The translations under genes were made by a program, and so were the position numbers. Below are positions 1 through 7,221 of a stretch of DNA of 25,359 nucleotides, one piece after another. Where the stretch lies: the IMG/VR virus record IMGVR_UViG_3300037493_002157, positions 1-25,359 of that record; one strand, given 5' to 3'. This DNA is from a virus. The notes under the pieces are model-generated. The model did not search any database, was not told the DNA's origin, and saw only the letters and a list, made by a program, of their open reading frames with translations. Each line of letters opens with the position of its first letter. Positions within the stretch are counted from its first letter, which is position 1.

Positions 1-99
1 GACCTAGATACATTCATGAAGGCATACCCACTAGCGACGTTTAGAGTAAGAACGTCAGCGACCTCTAGGGTAAGAAGGTACGACAGCTTCAAAGCGTAG
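1..99 (+). CDS. 3' end of an unknown gene
   Basis: An open frame runs from the first base to a TAG at 97-99 and gives the last 32 residues of a basic protein (it reads ...TFRVRTSATSRVRRYDSFKA). Only the C-terminus is visible, so no family can be named. The stop codon lies inside the first copy of the 24-bp palindrome (96-119). This matches the other palindromes, which sit at or just after the ends of genes, and supports the frame being real. The start lies outside the window. Confidence 0.5.
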   Translation, partial: DLDTFMKAYPLATFRVRTSATSRVRRYDSFKA

Positions 100-119
100 T
101 GCGGACATGTCCGCACTAC
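96..119. repeat. 24-bp palindrome, copy 1 of 4
   Basis: Perfect 24-bp palindrome: arm GTAGTGCGGA, centre CATG, then the complementary arm. As RNA it would form a 10-bp hairpin with a CAUG loop. It overlaps the stop codon of the upstream partial gene. No T-tract follows, so it is not a standard intrinsic terminator. Possible roles are a dimer-bound operator, an RNA processing or stability hairpin, or a factor-dependent terminator. Confidence 0.9.
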
Positions 120-180
120 TAACAACTTAAGGATTCACTCTCGCCTTTGACTGAGAGTTGGCACAACAAGAGATAAGACA
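96..180 (+). promoter_or_regulatory. 85-bp leader cassette, copy 1
   Basis: These 85 bases are identical to 2827-2911. Both copies end exactly at an ATG. The cassette holds the 24-bp palindrome, a second possible small hairpin (ACTCTC at 137-142 with GAGAGT at 153-158) and a purine-rich stretch, AAGAGATAAGACA, before the start codon. It looks like a portable 5' untranslated region that would give two genes the same control. No good sigma70 promoter is visible inside it. Confidence 0.8.
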
Positions 181-789
181 ATGGAAACAGTACACATCAC
201 GACAGGCTCAAGCAAGATGCTTGGACTACAAAGTATCAACACACCGACGACGAGCAACGAGTTCTGTACTAAGCTCGCGTCGGCAGAAGGTAGTATATGT
301 AGCGGCTGTTATGCCGCACGGTACGAGAAGATACGACCTTCACTACCAGAAGCAACAGCTCGAAACTTATTCATGACACAACGTGCATTAACAGCACGGG
401 AAACACCGACAATCAATGCGAGCATATTTCGGTTTCACAGCTACGGCGAACTCCACAACGCCCAGCACCTACTGAACTATATAGCGATAGCTAACCATAA
501 CCCAGACACCATCTTCACGTTGTGGACTAAGCGAACACCGATAGTTAATGTAGTGTTCGACAACCAGCTTGCTCGCAAGCCCAGCAATTTAATCTTAGTG
601 CATAGCACGCTGAGTTTGGACAGCACGGGGCAACGACTACCACGCTACTTCGACAAGGTGTTTAGTGTGTTCACTAAGAAAGGCGCGATGGCAACGAGCG
701 CAGATATTAACTGCCACTCAAGCTGTAACGAGTGCCGTCTGTGCTATACACACAATGATGTTACCCACATTAACGAGATAAAAAAATAA
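181..789 (+). CDS. GP88-like cysteine-rich phage protein
   Basis: 202 residues. Two cysteine clusters stand out: C29, C40 and C43 (in CSGCYA) near the N-terminus, and C178, C182, C185 and C188 (NCHSSCNECRLCY) near the C-terminus. Between them is a conserved-looking core with FRFHSYGEL, TLWTKRTP and YFDKVFSVFTK. This arrangement resembles the phage 'gene product 88' family as I remember it; the family has no firmly known biochemical role. The cysteines suggest a zinc or iron-sulfur site (inference). The ATG at 181 is chosen because the 85-bp leader ends exactly there, as it does before the MoxR gene. The stop at 787-789 abuts the second palindrome. The overlapping frame from 158 is a shadow. 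Confidence 0.75.
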   Translation: METVHITTGSSKMLGLQSINTPTTSNEFCTKLASAEGSICSGCYAARYEKIRPSLPEATARNLFMTQRALTARETPTINASIFRFHSYGELHNAQHLLNYIAIANHNPDTIFTLWTKRTPIVNVVFDNQLARKPSNLILVHSTLSLDSTGQRLPRYFDKVFSVFTKKGAMATSADINCHSSCNECRLCYTHNDVTHINEIKK

Positions 790-813
790 GTAGTGCGGAC
801 ATGTCCGCACTAC
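790..813. repeat. 24-bp palindrome, copy 2 of 4
   Basis: Sequence identical to copy 1. It starts on the base after the TAA of the upstream gene. It is followed by CACAACAACGAGGAACGACG and then an ATG at 835. The CACAACAA element is shared with the other leaders, but the rest of the 85-bp cassette is absent here. Confidence 0.9.
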
Positions 814-834
814 CCACAACAACGAGGAACGACG

Positions 835-1056
835 ATGAACCAACCATACCAAAACTACTTAGCATACCTAAGAGAAAGCACCAACATGATTACCTGCTCG
901 TGGTCAATGCCATACAGAGGTGTGACGATACACGGTGCACTATATAACGGCGTAGCAGTCTTAACCTGCCACTTGCCCGAAGGCAGAACGATATACAGCA
1001 AGAGCCTTACGATGATGAAAGGGTTAATAAGAAAACAACTAGGAGAAATGAAATGA
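835..1056 (+). CDS. Small hypothetical protein
   Basis: 73 residues beginning MNQPYQNYLAYLRES. The ATG at 835 is preferred over the in-frame ATG at 793, because 793 lies inside the palindrome and would translate it, while 835 follows a GAGGA Shine-Dalgarno site. The protein ends RKQLGEMK. Its last codons carry the ribosome-binding site of the next gene, and its TGA overlaps that gene's ATG. I do not recognise a family; the central part looks like a small beta-rich domain. Confidence 0.65.
   Translation: MNQPYQNYLAYLRESTNMITCSWSMPYRGVTIHGALYNGVAVLTCHLPEGRTIYSKSLTMMKGLIRKQLGEMK
1034..1056 (+). repeat. 23-bp translational coupling repeat, copy 1
   Basis: The 23 bases here are identical to those at 1192-1214. 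They encode the end of one protein (LGEMK, stop), contain the AGGAG Shine-Dalgarno site of the next gene, and end in the ATGA stop/start overlap. Confidence 0.8.
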
Positions 1057-1214
1057 TATATCGTGGCGTTGAAATGCAAGTAACCCTCTCAGAAGACGGT
1101 GACTATTTAGATGAGGTGGTTGTGAATGGCGTTTACATCGGACACTTGATTTCTGAGTTCGATTGCGACGAAATACTCGAACAACACTTGGAACAACTAG
1201 GAGAAATGAAATGA
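1053..1214 (+). CDS. Small acidic hypothetical protein
   Basis: 53 residues beginning MIYRGVEMQVTLSEDGDYLD. The ATG overlaps the upstream stop (ATGA) and follows AGGAG in the end of the previous gene. The protein is strongly acidic and ends EQLGEMK, the same end as its upstream neighbour, because the same 23-base coupling sequence is used again at the next junction. Function unknown. Confidence 0.65.
   Translation: MIYRGVEMQVTLSEDGDYLDEVVVNGVYIGHLISEFDCDEILEQHLEQLGEMK
1192..1214 (+). repeat. 23-bp translational coupling repeat, copy 2
   Basis: Second exact copy of the 23-base stop/start cassette, again ending in an ATGA overlap, here between the 53-residue gene and the gene starting at 1211. 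Confidence 0.8.
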
Positions 1215-1519
1215 ACATAACTACAGCACAACGTGCTTACGACAACGCATCGCCCGAAGAAGGTAACGATGACACAGAAAACGCTGACGTGTTAGCGCGT
1301 TTAGCACAGGAACACTACGAGGATTACAACTGTGCAAACAGTGACGAGGTACGTATGGCTATGCGTAAGATGCTCGACAATCCCGCTGACGCGGTAGCTC
1401 TGAAAGAAATGTGCGATGCACTACGCCGTGACTATACGGCAGACTTGGAACACTACATTACACGCAACTACGACAATAACTACGCTGCATGGGCAGACGA
1501 ACAAGGGGATTACTTATGA
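1211..1519 (+). CDS. Acidic hypothetical protein
   Basis: 102 residues beginning MNITTAQRAYDNASPEEGND. The start at 1211 is fixed by the ATGA overlap and the repeated AGGAG site; the in-frame ATG at 1163 lies inside the previous gene. The sequence is acidic and helical in character (DVLARLAQEHYEDYNCANSD, LKEMCDALRRDY), with no catalytic motif I recognise. Its stop overlaps the next start at 1516. Confidence 0.65.
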   Translation: MNITTAQRAYDNASPEEGNDDTENADVLARLAQEHYEDYNCANSDEVRMAMRKMLDNPADAVALKEMCDALRRDYTADLEHYITRNYDNNYAAWADEQGDYL

Positions 1520-2370
1520 GCATTTCATTATCAAGCGTAGCTATGATAGCTACAGTGAACATCAGCGTGTGGACAGCTCGCAAGTTGGACAGGAAAGTAA
1601 GCGAAGACGTAGACGTGGCGAACAGTACGCTCACTAAGGCGGGTAGATACCACAAGAACCTACTGGCAGGGGACGAATCACTAACGAACATCGGTAAAAT
1701 AGTCAGTGAAGTTAGGACATACCATATATACATGACTTCGCCGTGGAACGATACGGGCGGTAGGTTACTAACAACGGCGAATTTTTTAGAGTACTGTGCA
1801 GGAATGGGTAAGTTAGAGAAGATGTACTGGGATTCGGTTAATGCTTTCCTACCACAGTACGACGTGAAGATTGAGGCGGCAGCGTTTCAGCTAGGCGCAT
1901 TGTTTAATCGGGAAGAATACCCGACAGTAGATAACATCGCACGCAAGTTCGCATTTAACGTAGGTTATGCCCCGCTCCCTGAGAGCGGAGACTTTCGAGT
2001 TGATGTAACAAACGAGGCAGTAGACGAGCTACGCCAGCAGTATGAAACAACCTATGCGGCTAACATAGCAAAGGTACAAGATGATGCTTGGCAACGGCTA
2101 TACAAGATACTGTCGCAGTTGAGTTCGTCGTTACGTATTGAGGAAGACGGCACAAAAGGGCGGTTGCATAAGAGCGTGTTCGACAGCGCATCAGAGCTAT
2201 GCTCTCTACTGTCAGCATTTAACGTGTCGGGTGACACACAACTAGAACACCTACGTCAGCGGCTCGAGAACCAGATAGTAGGGATAGAGATAGAAGACAT
2301 CAAACAATCCGACTTTATGCGGACACAACTTAAAACCGAGGTAGATGATATGCTCGGTAAATGGAACTAA
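1516..2370 (+). CDS. DUF3150-like protein
   Basis: 284 residues from the ATG at 1516 (TATGA overlap with the upstream stop). The N-terminus carries WTARKLDRKVSEDV, followed by a largely helical protein with IYMTSPWNDTGGRLLTTANF and a long C-terminal helical region (LYKILSQLSSSLRIEEDG). This resembles DUF3150 phage proteins, which as I recall often lie beside MoxR-type ATPases and VWA proteins, as here. The molecular role is unknown. A likely guess is a partner or substrate of the MoxR/VWA machine encoded just downstream. Confidence 0.7.
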   Translation: MSISLSSVAMIATVNISVWTARKLDRKVSEDVDVANSTLTKAGRYHKNLLAGDESLTNIGKIVSEVRTYHIYMTSPWNDTGGRLLTTANFLEYCAGMGKLEKMYWDSVNAFLPQYDVKIEAAAFQLGALFNREEYPTVDNIARKFAFNVGYAPLPESGDFRVDVTNEAVDELRQQYETTYAANIAKVQDDAWQRLYKILSQLSSSLRIEEDGTKGRLHKSVFDSASELCSLLSAFNVSGDTQLEHLRQRLENQIVGIEIEDIKQSDFMRTQLKTEVDDMLGKWN

Positions 2371-2381
2371 AGGGGTTAGTC

Positions 2382-2798
2382 ATGGGTTACAGAAGCGAAG
2401 TTATGATTGCTATGGCATTCAAAACAAAAGATGCGTTAGATGCGTTCATTGCGCCACGCTTATTACAGAAAGAGATTGCATCGAACAAGGAGTATTTTGA
2501 GCGTAGTGAGTATCACGACAGTGTCCTTGTCTTTCATGTTGATGAGTGGAAATGGAACGATTACTACCCTGACGTGCAGGCGATAATAGAGTTAATGCAC
2601 GAAGTTCCCACTTATGGCGGTGCATACAGGTTCATGCGAATCGGTGAGGATACGGGTGATATTGAGCAGACAGATAGCTACGGTGAAGTCGATGCCGACG
2701 GTAACGATGAATCAGGGAACGATTGCTATGACCTCCTAGATAGCTTTAGGTTGGTAAGTATTATCGAGGCAGACCGCACCGTCCCGCTGGAGTTTTAG
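2382..2798 (+). CDS. Hypothetical phage protein (MGYRSEV family)
   Basis: 138 residues. The ATG at 2382 is preferred because AAGGGG lies six bases upstream; an earlier in-frame ATG at 2361 lies inside the previous gene. The opening MGYRSEVMIAMAF is typical of a widespread small phage protein of unknown function. The C-terminal half is acidic (ADGNDESGNDCYDLLDSF). It ends 28 bases before the second 85-bp leader. Confidence 0.65.
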   Translation: MGYRSEVMIAMAFKTKDALDAFIAPRLLQKEIASNKEYFERSEYHDSVLVFHVDEWKWNDYYPDVQAIIELMHEVPTYGGAYRFMRIGEDTGDIEQTDSYGEVDADGNDESGNDCYDLLDSFRLVSIIEADRTVPLEF

Positions 2799-2826
2799 GG
2801 AACAGGTATTTGGCGCGGCGCACGAA

Positions 2827-2850
2827 GTAGTGCGGACATGTCCGCACTAC
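2827..2850. repeat. 24-bp palindrome, copy 3 of 4
   Basis: Sequence identical to copies 1 and 2. It lies 28 bases after the preceding stop and forms the 5' end of the second 85-bp leader. Confidence 0.9.
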
Positions 2851-2911
2851 TAACAACTTAAGGATTCACTCTCGCCTTTGACTGAGAGTTGGCACAACAA
2901 GAGATAAGACA
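2827..2911 (+). promoter_or_regulatory. 85-bp leader cassette, copy 2
   Basis: Identical to 96-180, including the palindrome, the ACTCTC/GAGAGT inverted repeat and the purine-rich pre-start region, and ending at the ATG of the MoxR gene. The sequence upstream of the palindrome and the coding sequence downstream differ from copy 1, so exactly the leader is duplicated. Confidence 0.8.
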
Positions 2912-3985
2912 ATGAGAAAACCATACGATTCAATTTCAATGCAAGATGCTATCGACTTAATATCAGCAGTCGGTGATGTAACCACAGTGTTAGTACAAGG
3001 CGAGATGGGTATAGGGAAAAGCAGTATATTAAAAGCACTGCAACAACAGCACCCAGACCATGTAACGTGCTATGTAGATATAACAACCAAGGATGTCGGA
3101 GACTTTCTTATTCCACAGGTACGCCAGCTAGATGGCACGTCGGTCTGCTCATTCATACCGAACGAAGAGTTCGGCTTCCACCTCAATAAGCCTGTCATCA
3201 TTATGCTCGATGAGATAGGTAAGGCGAGTAAGTCCGTGATGAATGCGTGTCTTAGACTAATGCTCGAACGTAAGCTAGGAACACACACCCTGCCTGCTGG
3301 TAGTATTGTGTTTGCGACGACTAACTTATCGGCTGAAGGCATTGGCGATAGCTTACCGCCTCACGCAAGGAATAGAGTGGACTTGGTTAAAGTTCGCAAA
3401 CCGACTAGCGAAGAGTGGCGACTAGGCTTCGCATTAGGTGCAGGGATTGACCCCGTAGTCATCGCAACAGCAGGCGAGTACCCAGCAATGTTAGGGAGCT
3501 TCGAGGACTATGAACGCCCCGATATGAACGAGTACATCTATGACCCAAGAACACAACGCTCGGCGTTCGTTACACCGCGTAGCTTAGAAGCGGCAAGCAC
3601 CATACTGAAGCGATGCAGACACCTATCCGAAGACGTGCTGTACCATGCGCTGATAGGTGTAATCGGTGAGAGAGCGACGATGGACATGATGAACATTCTT
3701 AAACTCGACAACACCATGCCAACCTTCAAGGAGATAGTGGCAAAGCCACTGACAGCAATAGTGCCTACCAATGGCGCGTCGGTCTGCCTCGTGGTATCAA
3801 AGATAATGTGCAACGCGACAAAAGAAACCTTCGACAACGTGATGGTATACATCGAACGGCTACCCAAAGAAGCACAAGCCCTATTCGCTATGTCTGTGAT
3901 GAGTAGCAAAAGCCCACAGAGATTGGAAGCGGTAAAGAATAAACCTTTCACACAATGGTGCGTGAAAAACGGATGGATGTTCTAA
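2912..3985 (+). CDS. MoxR-type AAA+ ATPase
   Basis: 357 residues. Walker A GEMGIGKS is at 30-37, Walker B VIIMLDE at 95-101 and sensor 1 ATTN at 135-138, with candidate arginine-finger residues at R153 and R155 (HARNRVD). A helical lid domain follows. This is the layout of MoxR-family ATPases, which act with VWA-domain partners to remodel or activate proteins. The next gene encodes such a partner and starts at the stop codon, so the two are translationally coupled. The ATG follows the duplicated 85-bp leader. Substrate unknown. Confidence 0.9.
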   Translation: MRKPYDSISMQDAIDLISAVGDVTTVLVQGEMGIGKSSILKALQQQHPDHVTCYVDITTKDVGDFLIPQVRQLDGTSVCSFIPNEEFGFHLNKPVIIMLDEIGKASKSVMNACLRLMLERKLGTHTLPAGSIVFATTNLSAEGIGDSLPPHARNRVDLVKVRKPTSEEWRLGFALGAGIDPVVIATAGEYPAMLGSFEDYERPDMNEYIYDPRTQRSAFVTPRSLEAASTILKRCRHLSEDVLYHALIGVIGERATMDMMNILKLDNTMPTFKEIVAKPLTAIVPTNGASVCLVVSKIMCNATKETFDNVMVYIERLPKEAQALFAMSVMSSKSPQRLEAVKNKPFTQWCVKNGWMF

Positions 3986-5109
3986 TGAAAGCCGAAGACA
4001 GAATAACTAAGGCACACATAGCCTTGATGAAAGACCCAAGAACACTTGCCTACTCAGGCATACTGATGGTAGGTAAAGCCGAAGTCTTAGACGACGCATT
4101 GACAGCGAGGACAAATGGTAGAGATGTGCAGTATGGCAGGGCGTTCGTTGACAAGTTGACCGACCCAGAACTCAGAGGTTTAATCCTACACGAAGCCAAA
4201 CACAAGATGTATATGCACCTATTCGTATGGCGCAAGTTGATGGAAGAGGATATGGGTAAGGCTAACAGGGCGTGTGACTACGTTATCAACCTAGAGATTC
4301 ATGACCTTAACCCTAGAGGAGACTTTATACGACTACCCGAAGGCGGGTTAGTAGATGAGCAGTACAGAGGACTAGATAGTGGGCAAGTGTTCAAGCTCCT
4401 AGAAGATGATGGTGGTGACGGTGACGGGCTAGATGAACACGACTGGGAAGATGCTCAGGCACTAGATGGTGATGCGTTGGCAAAGGAGATAGATGGCGCG
4501 ATTAGGACAGGCGCACTACTCGCAGGTAAACAAGGCGGCGACATGGACAGGAGCTTCGATGTACTAATGACAGCACGGGTTGACTGGGCAGAACAATTAC
4601 GGGAGTTCGTTAGCAATACGTGTGCTGGTAAGGGCGACAGCACATGGGCAAAACCTAACCGCAGGTGGTTATCACAAGGTATTTATATGCCAAGCCAGAT
4701 AAGTGAAACAATAGGTTCGGTATGCGTAGCAATAGATACATCGGGTAGTATCGGGGGAGAGGACATAGCCAAAGCCCTTGCTGAAGTCGTGTCGATATGT
4801 GACAATACAACACCTGAGAAAGTTGACCTTCTCTACTGGGATACGAGCGTTGCATCCCATGAACAATACCGCGAGGATAACTACGCAGGGTTACTAACTT
4901 CGACTAAGCCAGCAGGTGGTGGCGGAACGAGCGTAGGGTGCGTAATGGACTACATAAAAGATAACCAACTCAAGCCTGAATGCACGATTATTATTACTGA
5001 TGGGTACACAGACTTTCCTAGCGCAGTGCCACCTTACCCTGTGATTTGGGTGATGGTAGGTAGCGGCAGTGTTGTCCCACCGTTCGGAGTTACAATTAGA
5101 ATAGGGTAA
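3985..5109 (+). CDS. Metallopeptidase-like VWA protein (DUF2201 type)
   Basis: 374 residues from the ATG at 3985, which overlaps the MoxR stop (TAATG); ATGs at 3955 and 3973 are possible but lie inside the MoxR gene. The N-terminal part has a zinc metallopeptidase signature, HEAKH, at 69-73. An acidic linker follows (about 139-170), then a VWA-like domain with a MIDAS motif: DTSGS at 251-255, GGGTS at 312-316 and a TDG at 338-340. This is the DUF2201 architecture (putative metallopeptidase plus VWA-like domain). Paired with the MoxR ATPase it probably forms a metal-dependent protein-remodelling or proteolytic complex. Whether the peptidase is active cannot be told from sequence alone. Confidence 0.88.
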   Translation: MKAEDRITKAHIALMKDPRTLAYSGILMVGKAEVLDDALTARTNGRDVQYGRAFVDKLTDPELRGLILHEAKHKMYMHLFVWRKLMEEDMGKANRACDYVINLEIHDLNPRGDFIRLPEGGLVDEQYRGLDSGQVFKLLEDDGGDGDGLDEHDWEDAQALDGDALAKEIDGAIRTGALLAGKQGGDMDRSFDVLMTARVDWAEQLREFVSNTCAGKGDSTWAKPNRRWLSQGIYMPSQISETIGSVCVAIDTSGSIGGEDIAKALAEVVSICDNTTPEKVDLLYWDTSVASHEQYREDNYAGLLTSTKPAGGGGTSVGCVMDYIKDNQLKPECTIIITDGYTDFPSAVPPYPVIWVMVGSGSVVPPFGVTIRIG

Positions 5110-5118
5110 GGAGATTAG

Positions 5119-5340
5119 ATGGTAATGTTAGTAGATACAGTTAAGCGCAGGGCAGTAGCGTTAGATGATGCAATCCCTACTCGTAGTATGGAGGAGGTGT
5201 TATTTGAGGATGTAGGTGAACTCCCACCTCCTATACCCGACAGGGTAGCCTTACTTAGAGTTACACCTATCAACAACCATGTGGTGGACGTAGGGATAAA
5301 CAAGGGTGGAGGGATTTACTGGGTGTGTGAGATAGAGTAA
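5119..5340 (+). CDS. Small hypothetical protein
   Basis: 73 residues beginning MVMLVDTVKRRAVALDD, with a strong GGAG site seven bases before the ATG. It contains a proline stretch (GELPPPIPDR) followed by a short beta-like C-terminus. No family recognised. It follows the VWA gene by nine bases and is probably the last gene of that transcription unit, because the fourth palindrome follows it. Confidence 0.6.
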   Translation: MVMLVDTVKRRAVALDDAIPTRSMEEVLFEDVGELPPPIPDRVALLRVTPINNHVVDVGINKGGGIYWVCEIE

Positions 5341-5350
5341 AAAAAAGAAG

Positions 5351-5374
5351 GTAGTGCGGACAAGTCCGCACTAC
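5351..5374. repeat. 24-bp palindrome, copy 4 of 4 (variant centre)
   Basis: The same 10-bp arms as the other copies, but the central four bases are CAAG instead of CATG. The hairpin stem stays perfect while the DNA is no longer a strict palindrome at its centre. It begins 11 bases after the upstream stop. Another small inverted repeat (GTTAGG 5384-5389, CCTAAC 5401-5406) and a CACAACAA-like stretch follow before the next gene, echoing the 85-bp leader layout. Confidence 0.88.
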
Positions 5375-5439
5375 CCCAGAGAGGTTAGGAGTGATGCTGA
5401 CCTAACTATAACACAACAAAAAAGATTAGGAGATTTAAT

Positions 5440-5733
5440 ATGGCTAAAACGCCAGAAGGTATTATCAAAGACCAAGTACGTAAAGTGCTTGAGGAGTTAG
5501 GGGCGTACTACTTCTTCCCAGCGGCGAACGGTTTTGGCAGAGCGGGTATCCCAGATGTTATCGCTTGCATCAACGGACAGTTCATTGGCATAGAGTGTAA
5601 GGCAGCAAGTAAACAACCGACAGCCTTGCAACAACGTGAGCTCGACAACATCGAGAAAGCGAAAGGAACAGGTTTGTTGGTCAACGCCGACAACATCGAC
5701 AATTTAAAAACAATTTTAACAGGGGAAAGCTAA
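5440..5733 (+). CDS. VRR-NUC domain nuclease
   Basis: 97 residues, essentially one VRR-NUC domain. The PD-(D/E)XK-type active site can be read as GIPD (D39), then IECK (E52, K54), with Q64 and an N-terminal acidic residue (E6) as expected. VRR-NUC proteins are structure-selective nucleases; phage versions are usually stand-alone single domains of about this size. TTAGGAG lies upstream of the ATG. It opens the replication part of the window, directly before a small membrane protein and DNA ligase, and may process branched replication or recombination intermediates. Confidence 0.88.
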   Translation: MAKTPEGIIKDQVRKVLEELGAYYFFPAANGFGRAGIPDVIACINGQFIGIECKAASKQPTALQQRELDNIEKAKGTGLLVNADNIDNLKTILTGES

Positions 5734-5882
5734 TGGAATTTTTAACCTACTTAGACGAATCAAACATCGCGTACTTACTAATGGTAGTCGGGTTCTTACT
5801 TATGGCGCGACTAAACAACAAGGCTATGGACGAGAACAAACGCCTGCGTCGCCTACTTAAAAACACGGTGCTAGGAGATTAA
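5733..5882 (+). CDS. Small single-span membrane protein
   Basis: 49 residues beginning MEFLTYLDESNIAYLLMVVG. The ATG overlaps the nuclease stop (TAATG). One hydrophobic segment covers about residues 12-25 (AYLLMVVGFLLMAR), followed by a basic, probably cytoplasmic tail (ENKRLRRLLKN). The AGGAG site of the ligase gene lies at its end. Function unknown; the coding case rests on tight spacing and the membrane segment. Confidence 0.55.
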   Translation: MEFLTYLDESNIAYLLMVVGFLLMARLNNKAMDENKRLRRLLKNTVLGD

Positions 5883-5883
5883 C

Positions 5884-6765
5884 ATGAAGATTAAACCGCT
5901 ACTTGCGGCGACCTGCTCAGACCTGAGCAGTGTAAAGTTTCCTGTATATGTGTCCGCAAAGTTGGATGGGATTCGCAGTTTAGTGCTTGAGGGTCAGTTG
6001 GTATCACGAACGCTTAAACCTATACCAAACAAAGCAATCCGCGAACTACTGTCAAGACCTGAGTTCAGTAACCTAGATGGTGAGCTGATTATAGGCAACC
6101 CGACGGACGACAATGTGTTTAACCGCACGTCGTCACAGGTGATGACTATGGAAGGTGGCTCTAAAGGTATGAAGTTCCATGTGTTCGACTACATTGTTGA
6201 TAAGCCGTACTATGTACGGTTGGAGATGGTTAGAAGTATCTGTGCAAAGTACCCTGAACACCTTGTAGCGCTAGAGCAGATACACTGCACAGATACAAAG
6301 CTCTTAGAAGACTTAGAGAGCCGCATCGTAGGGTTAGGGTTTGAAGGGGTGATGCTACGAGATTACAAAGGACTGTATAAGTTCGGGCGTTCCACTTTGA
6401 AAGAGCAGACCTTACTGAAATTCAAACGGTTTGAAACATCGGAAGCCCATGTAGTAGGGTTTGAAGAGCTGATGCACAATGACAACGAGGCTACGAAAGA
6501 TGCACTAGGGCATACAAAACGCAGTTCACATCAAGAGAACCAAGTACCCGCAGGCACGTTAGGCGCACTACTTGTGGTAGACGTTAAGACGGATGTCGAG
6601 TTTAAAATAGGTACAGGTTTTACGGCTGATGACCGCAAGAAAATCTGGGACAAACAAAGCTACTACGAAGGTGGTGTGGTTAGCTATCAGCATTTCCCAG
6701 TAGGTGTAGTAGACAAACCCCGATTCCCTAGCTTCAGAGGGTTTCGGAACAAAATTGATATGTAG
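5884..6765 (+). CDS. ATP-dependent DNA ligase
   Basis: 293 residues, short for the family (T7 ligase has about 359). Nucleotidyltransferase motifs appear in order: KLDGIR at 26-31 with the adenylated lysine K26, LDGELI with E65, FHVFDYI around 97-102, EGVMLRD at 152-158, and LLKFKR (motif V) at 175-180. The C-terminal part is a small OB-like domain (VEFKIGTGF). It seals nicks using ATP, here most likely between Okazaki fragments. AGGAG precedes the ATG. Confidence 0.93.
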   Translation: MKIKPLLAATCSDLSSVKFPVYVSAKLDGIRSLVLEGQLVSRTLKPIPNKAIRELLSRPEFSNLDGELIIGNPTDDNVFNRTSSQVMTMEGGSKGMKFHVFDYIVDKPYYVRLEMVRSICAKYPEHLVALEQIHCTDTKLLEDLESRIVGLGFEGVMLRDYKGLYKFGRSTLKEQTLLKFKRFETSEAHVVGFEELMHNDNEATKDALGHTKRSSHQENQVPAGTLGALLVVDVKTDVEFKIGTGFTADDRKKIWDKQSYYEGGVVSYQHFPVGVVDKPRFPSFRGFRNKIDM

Positions 6766-6774
6766 GAGAACACC

Positions 6775-7026
6775 ATGAACACAGCAGTCTTATTACTAAC
6801 ATTAAAAATCTTAACCGTTCACACAACAATGGACGCGAAGGGTAGTCACATCGCCGAAGACAGATACACGCTAACGACAGGCACTATCCACTATGAAACG
6901 ATGATGGCGTGCAGAAATGGGCGTGAAGAACTTGCTCTAGCTTACGGGGCATACGGGATGGCAAAGTCACCAACCGAAATCGTCAGTGCGGTGTGCATCG
7001 ACAGAACAATGGGGTCAGTACAATGA
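6775..7026 (+). CDS. Hypothetical protein with hydrophobic N-terminus
   Basis: 83 residues beginning MNTAVLLLTLKILTVHTT, with AGGAG upstream of the ATG. The first 15 or so residues are hydrophobic and could be a signal or anchor sequence, though the positive n-region is weak. The rest has two cysteines (in MMACRNG and AVCIDR) that could form a disulfide if exported. Its TGA overlaps the start of the next gene. Function unknown. Confidence 0.65.
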   Translation: MNTAVLLLTLKILTVHTTMDAKGSHIAEDRYTLTTGTIHYETMMACRNGREELALAYGAYGMAKSPTEIVSAVCIDRTMGSVQ

Positions 7027-7220
7027 GAGATGACAGATTTACATTAGCCGTCGCCTTGATAGGCGTCCTTATCGGCGCAGTCATTAGTGGCGGGGCGTAC
7101 ACGTTTACGCACAAGGGCTATCATGAAATCATCAAGACTAATATTGGGGAGTTTATCCTGCGCGACGGGAAGATTTACACGGTGTATGAGATGCAGCGTG
7201 ACATGATGGGGGTAAAATAA
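7023..7220 (+). CDS. Small membrane protein
   Basis: 65 residues beginning MRDDRFTLAVALIGVLIGAV, starting at an ATGA overlap with the previous gene. One clear transmembrane segment (about residues 8-25) is followed by a short soluble tail (GEFILRDGKIYTVYEMQRD). The in-frame ATG at 6993 is inside the previous gene and is rejected. It could work with the preceding hydrophobic protein, but no function is recognised. Confidence 0.65.
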   Translation: MRDDRFTLAVALIGVLIGAVISGGAYTFTHKGYHEIIKTNIGEFILRDGKIYTVYEMQRDMMGVK

Positions 7221-7221
7221 C

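Noticed and set aside
96-119. The 24-bp palindromes as intrinsic terminators
   Set aside because: All four lack a T-tract after the stem, unlike the two real terminators at 17137 and 19990. They may still end or process transcripts by another route.
147-177. A sigma70 promoter inside the 85-bp leader (TTGACT)
   Set aside because: No -10 box lies at 16-18 bases, and any start site would fall on or after the start codon.
3538-3951. Minus-strand ORF of 137 codons
   Set aside because: It lies wholly inside the MoxR ATPase gene on the other strand, has no ribosome site or known domain, and is a shadow frame.
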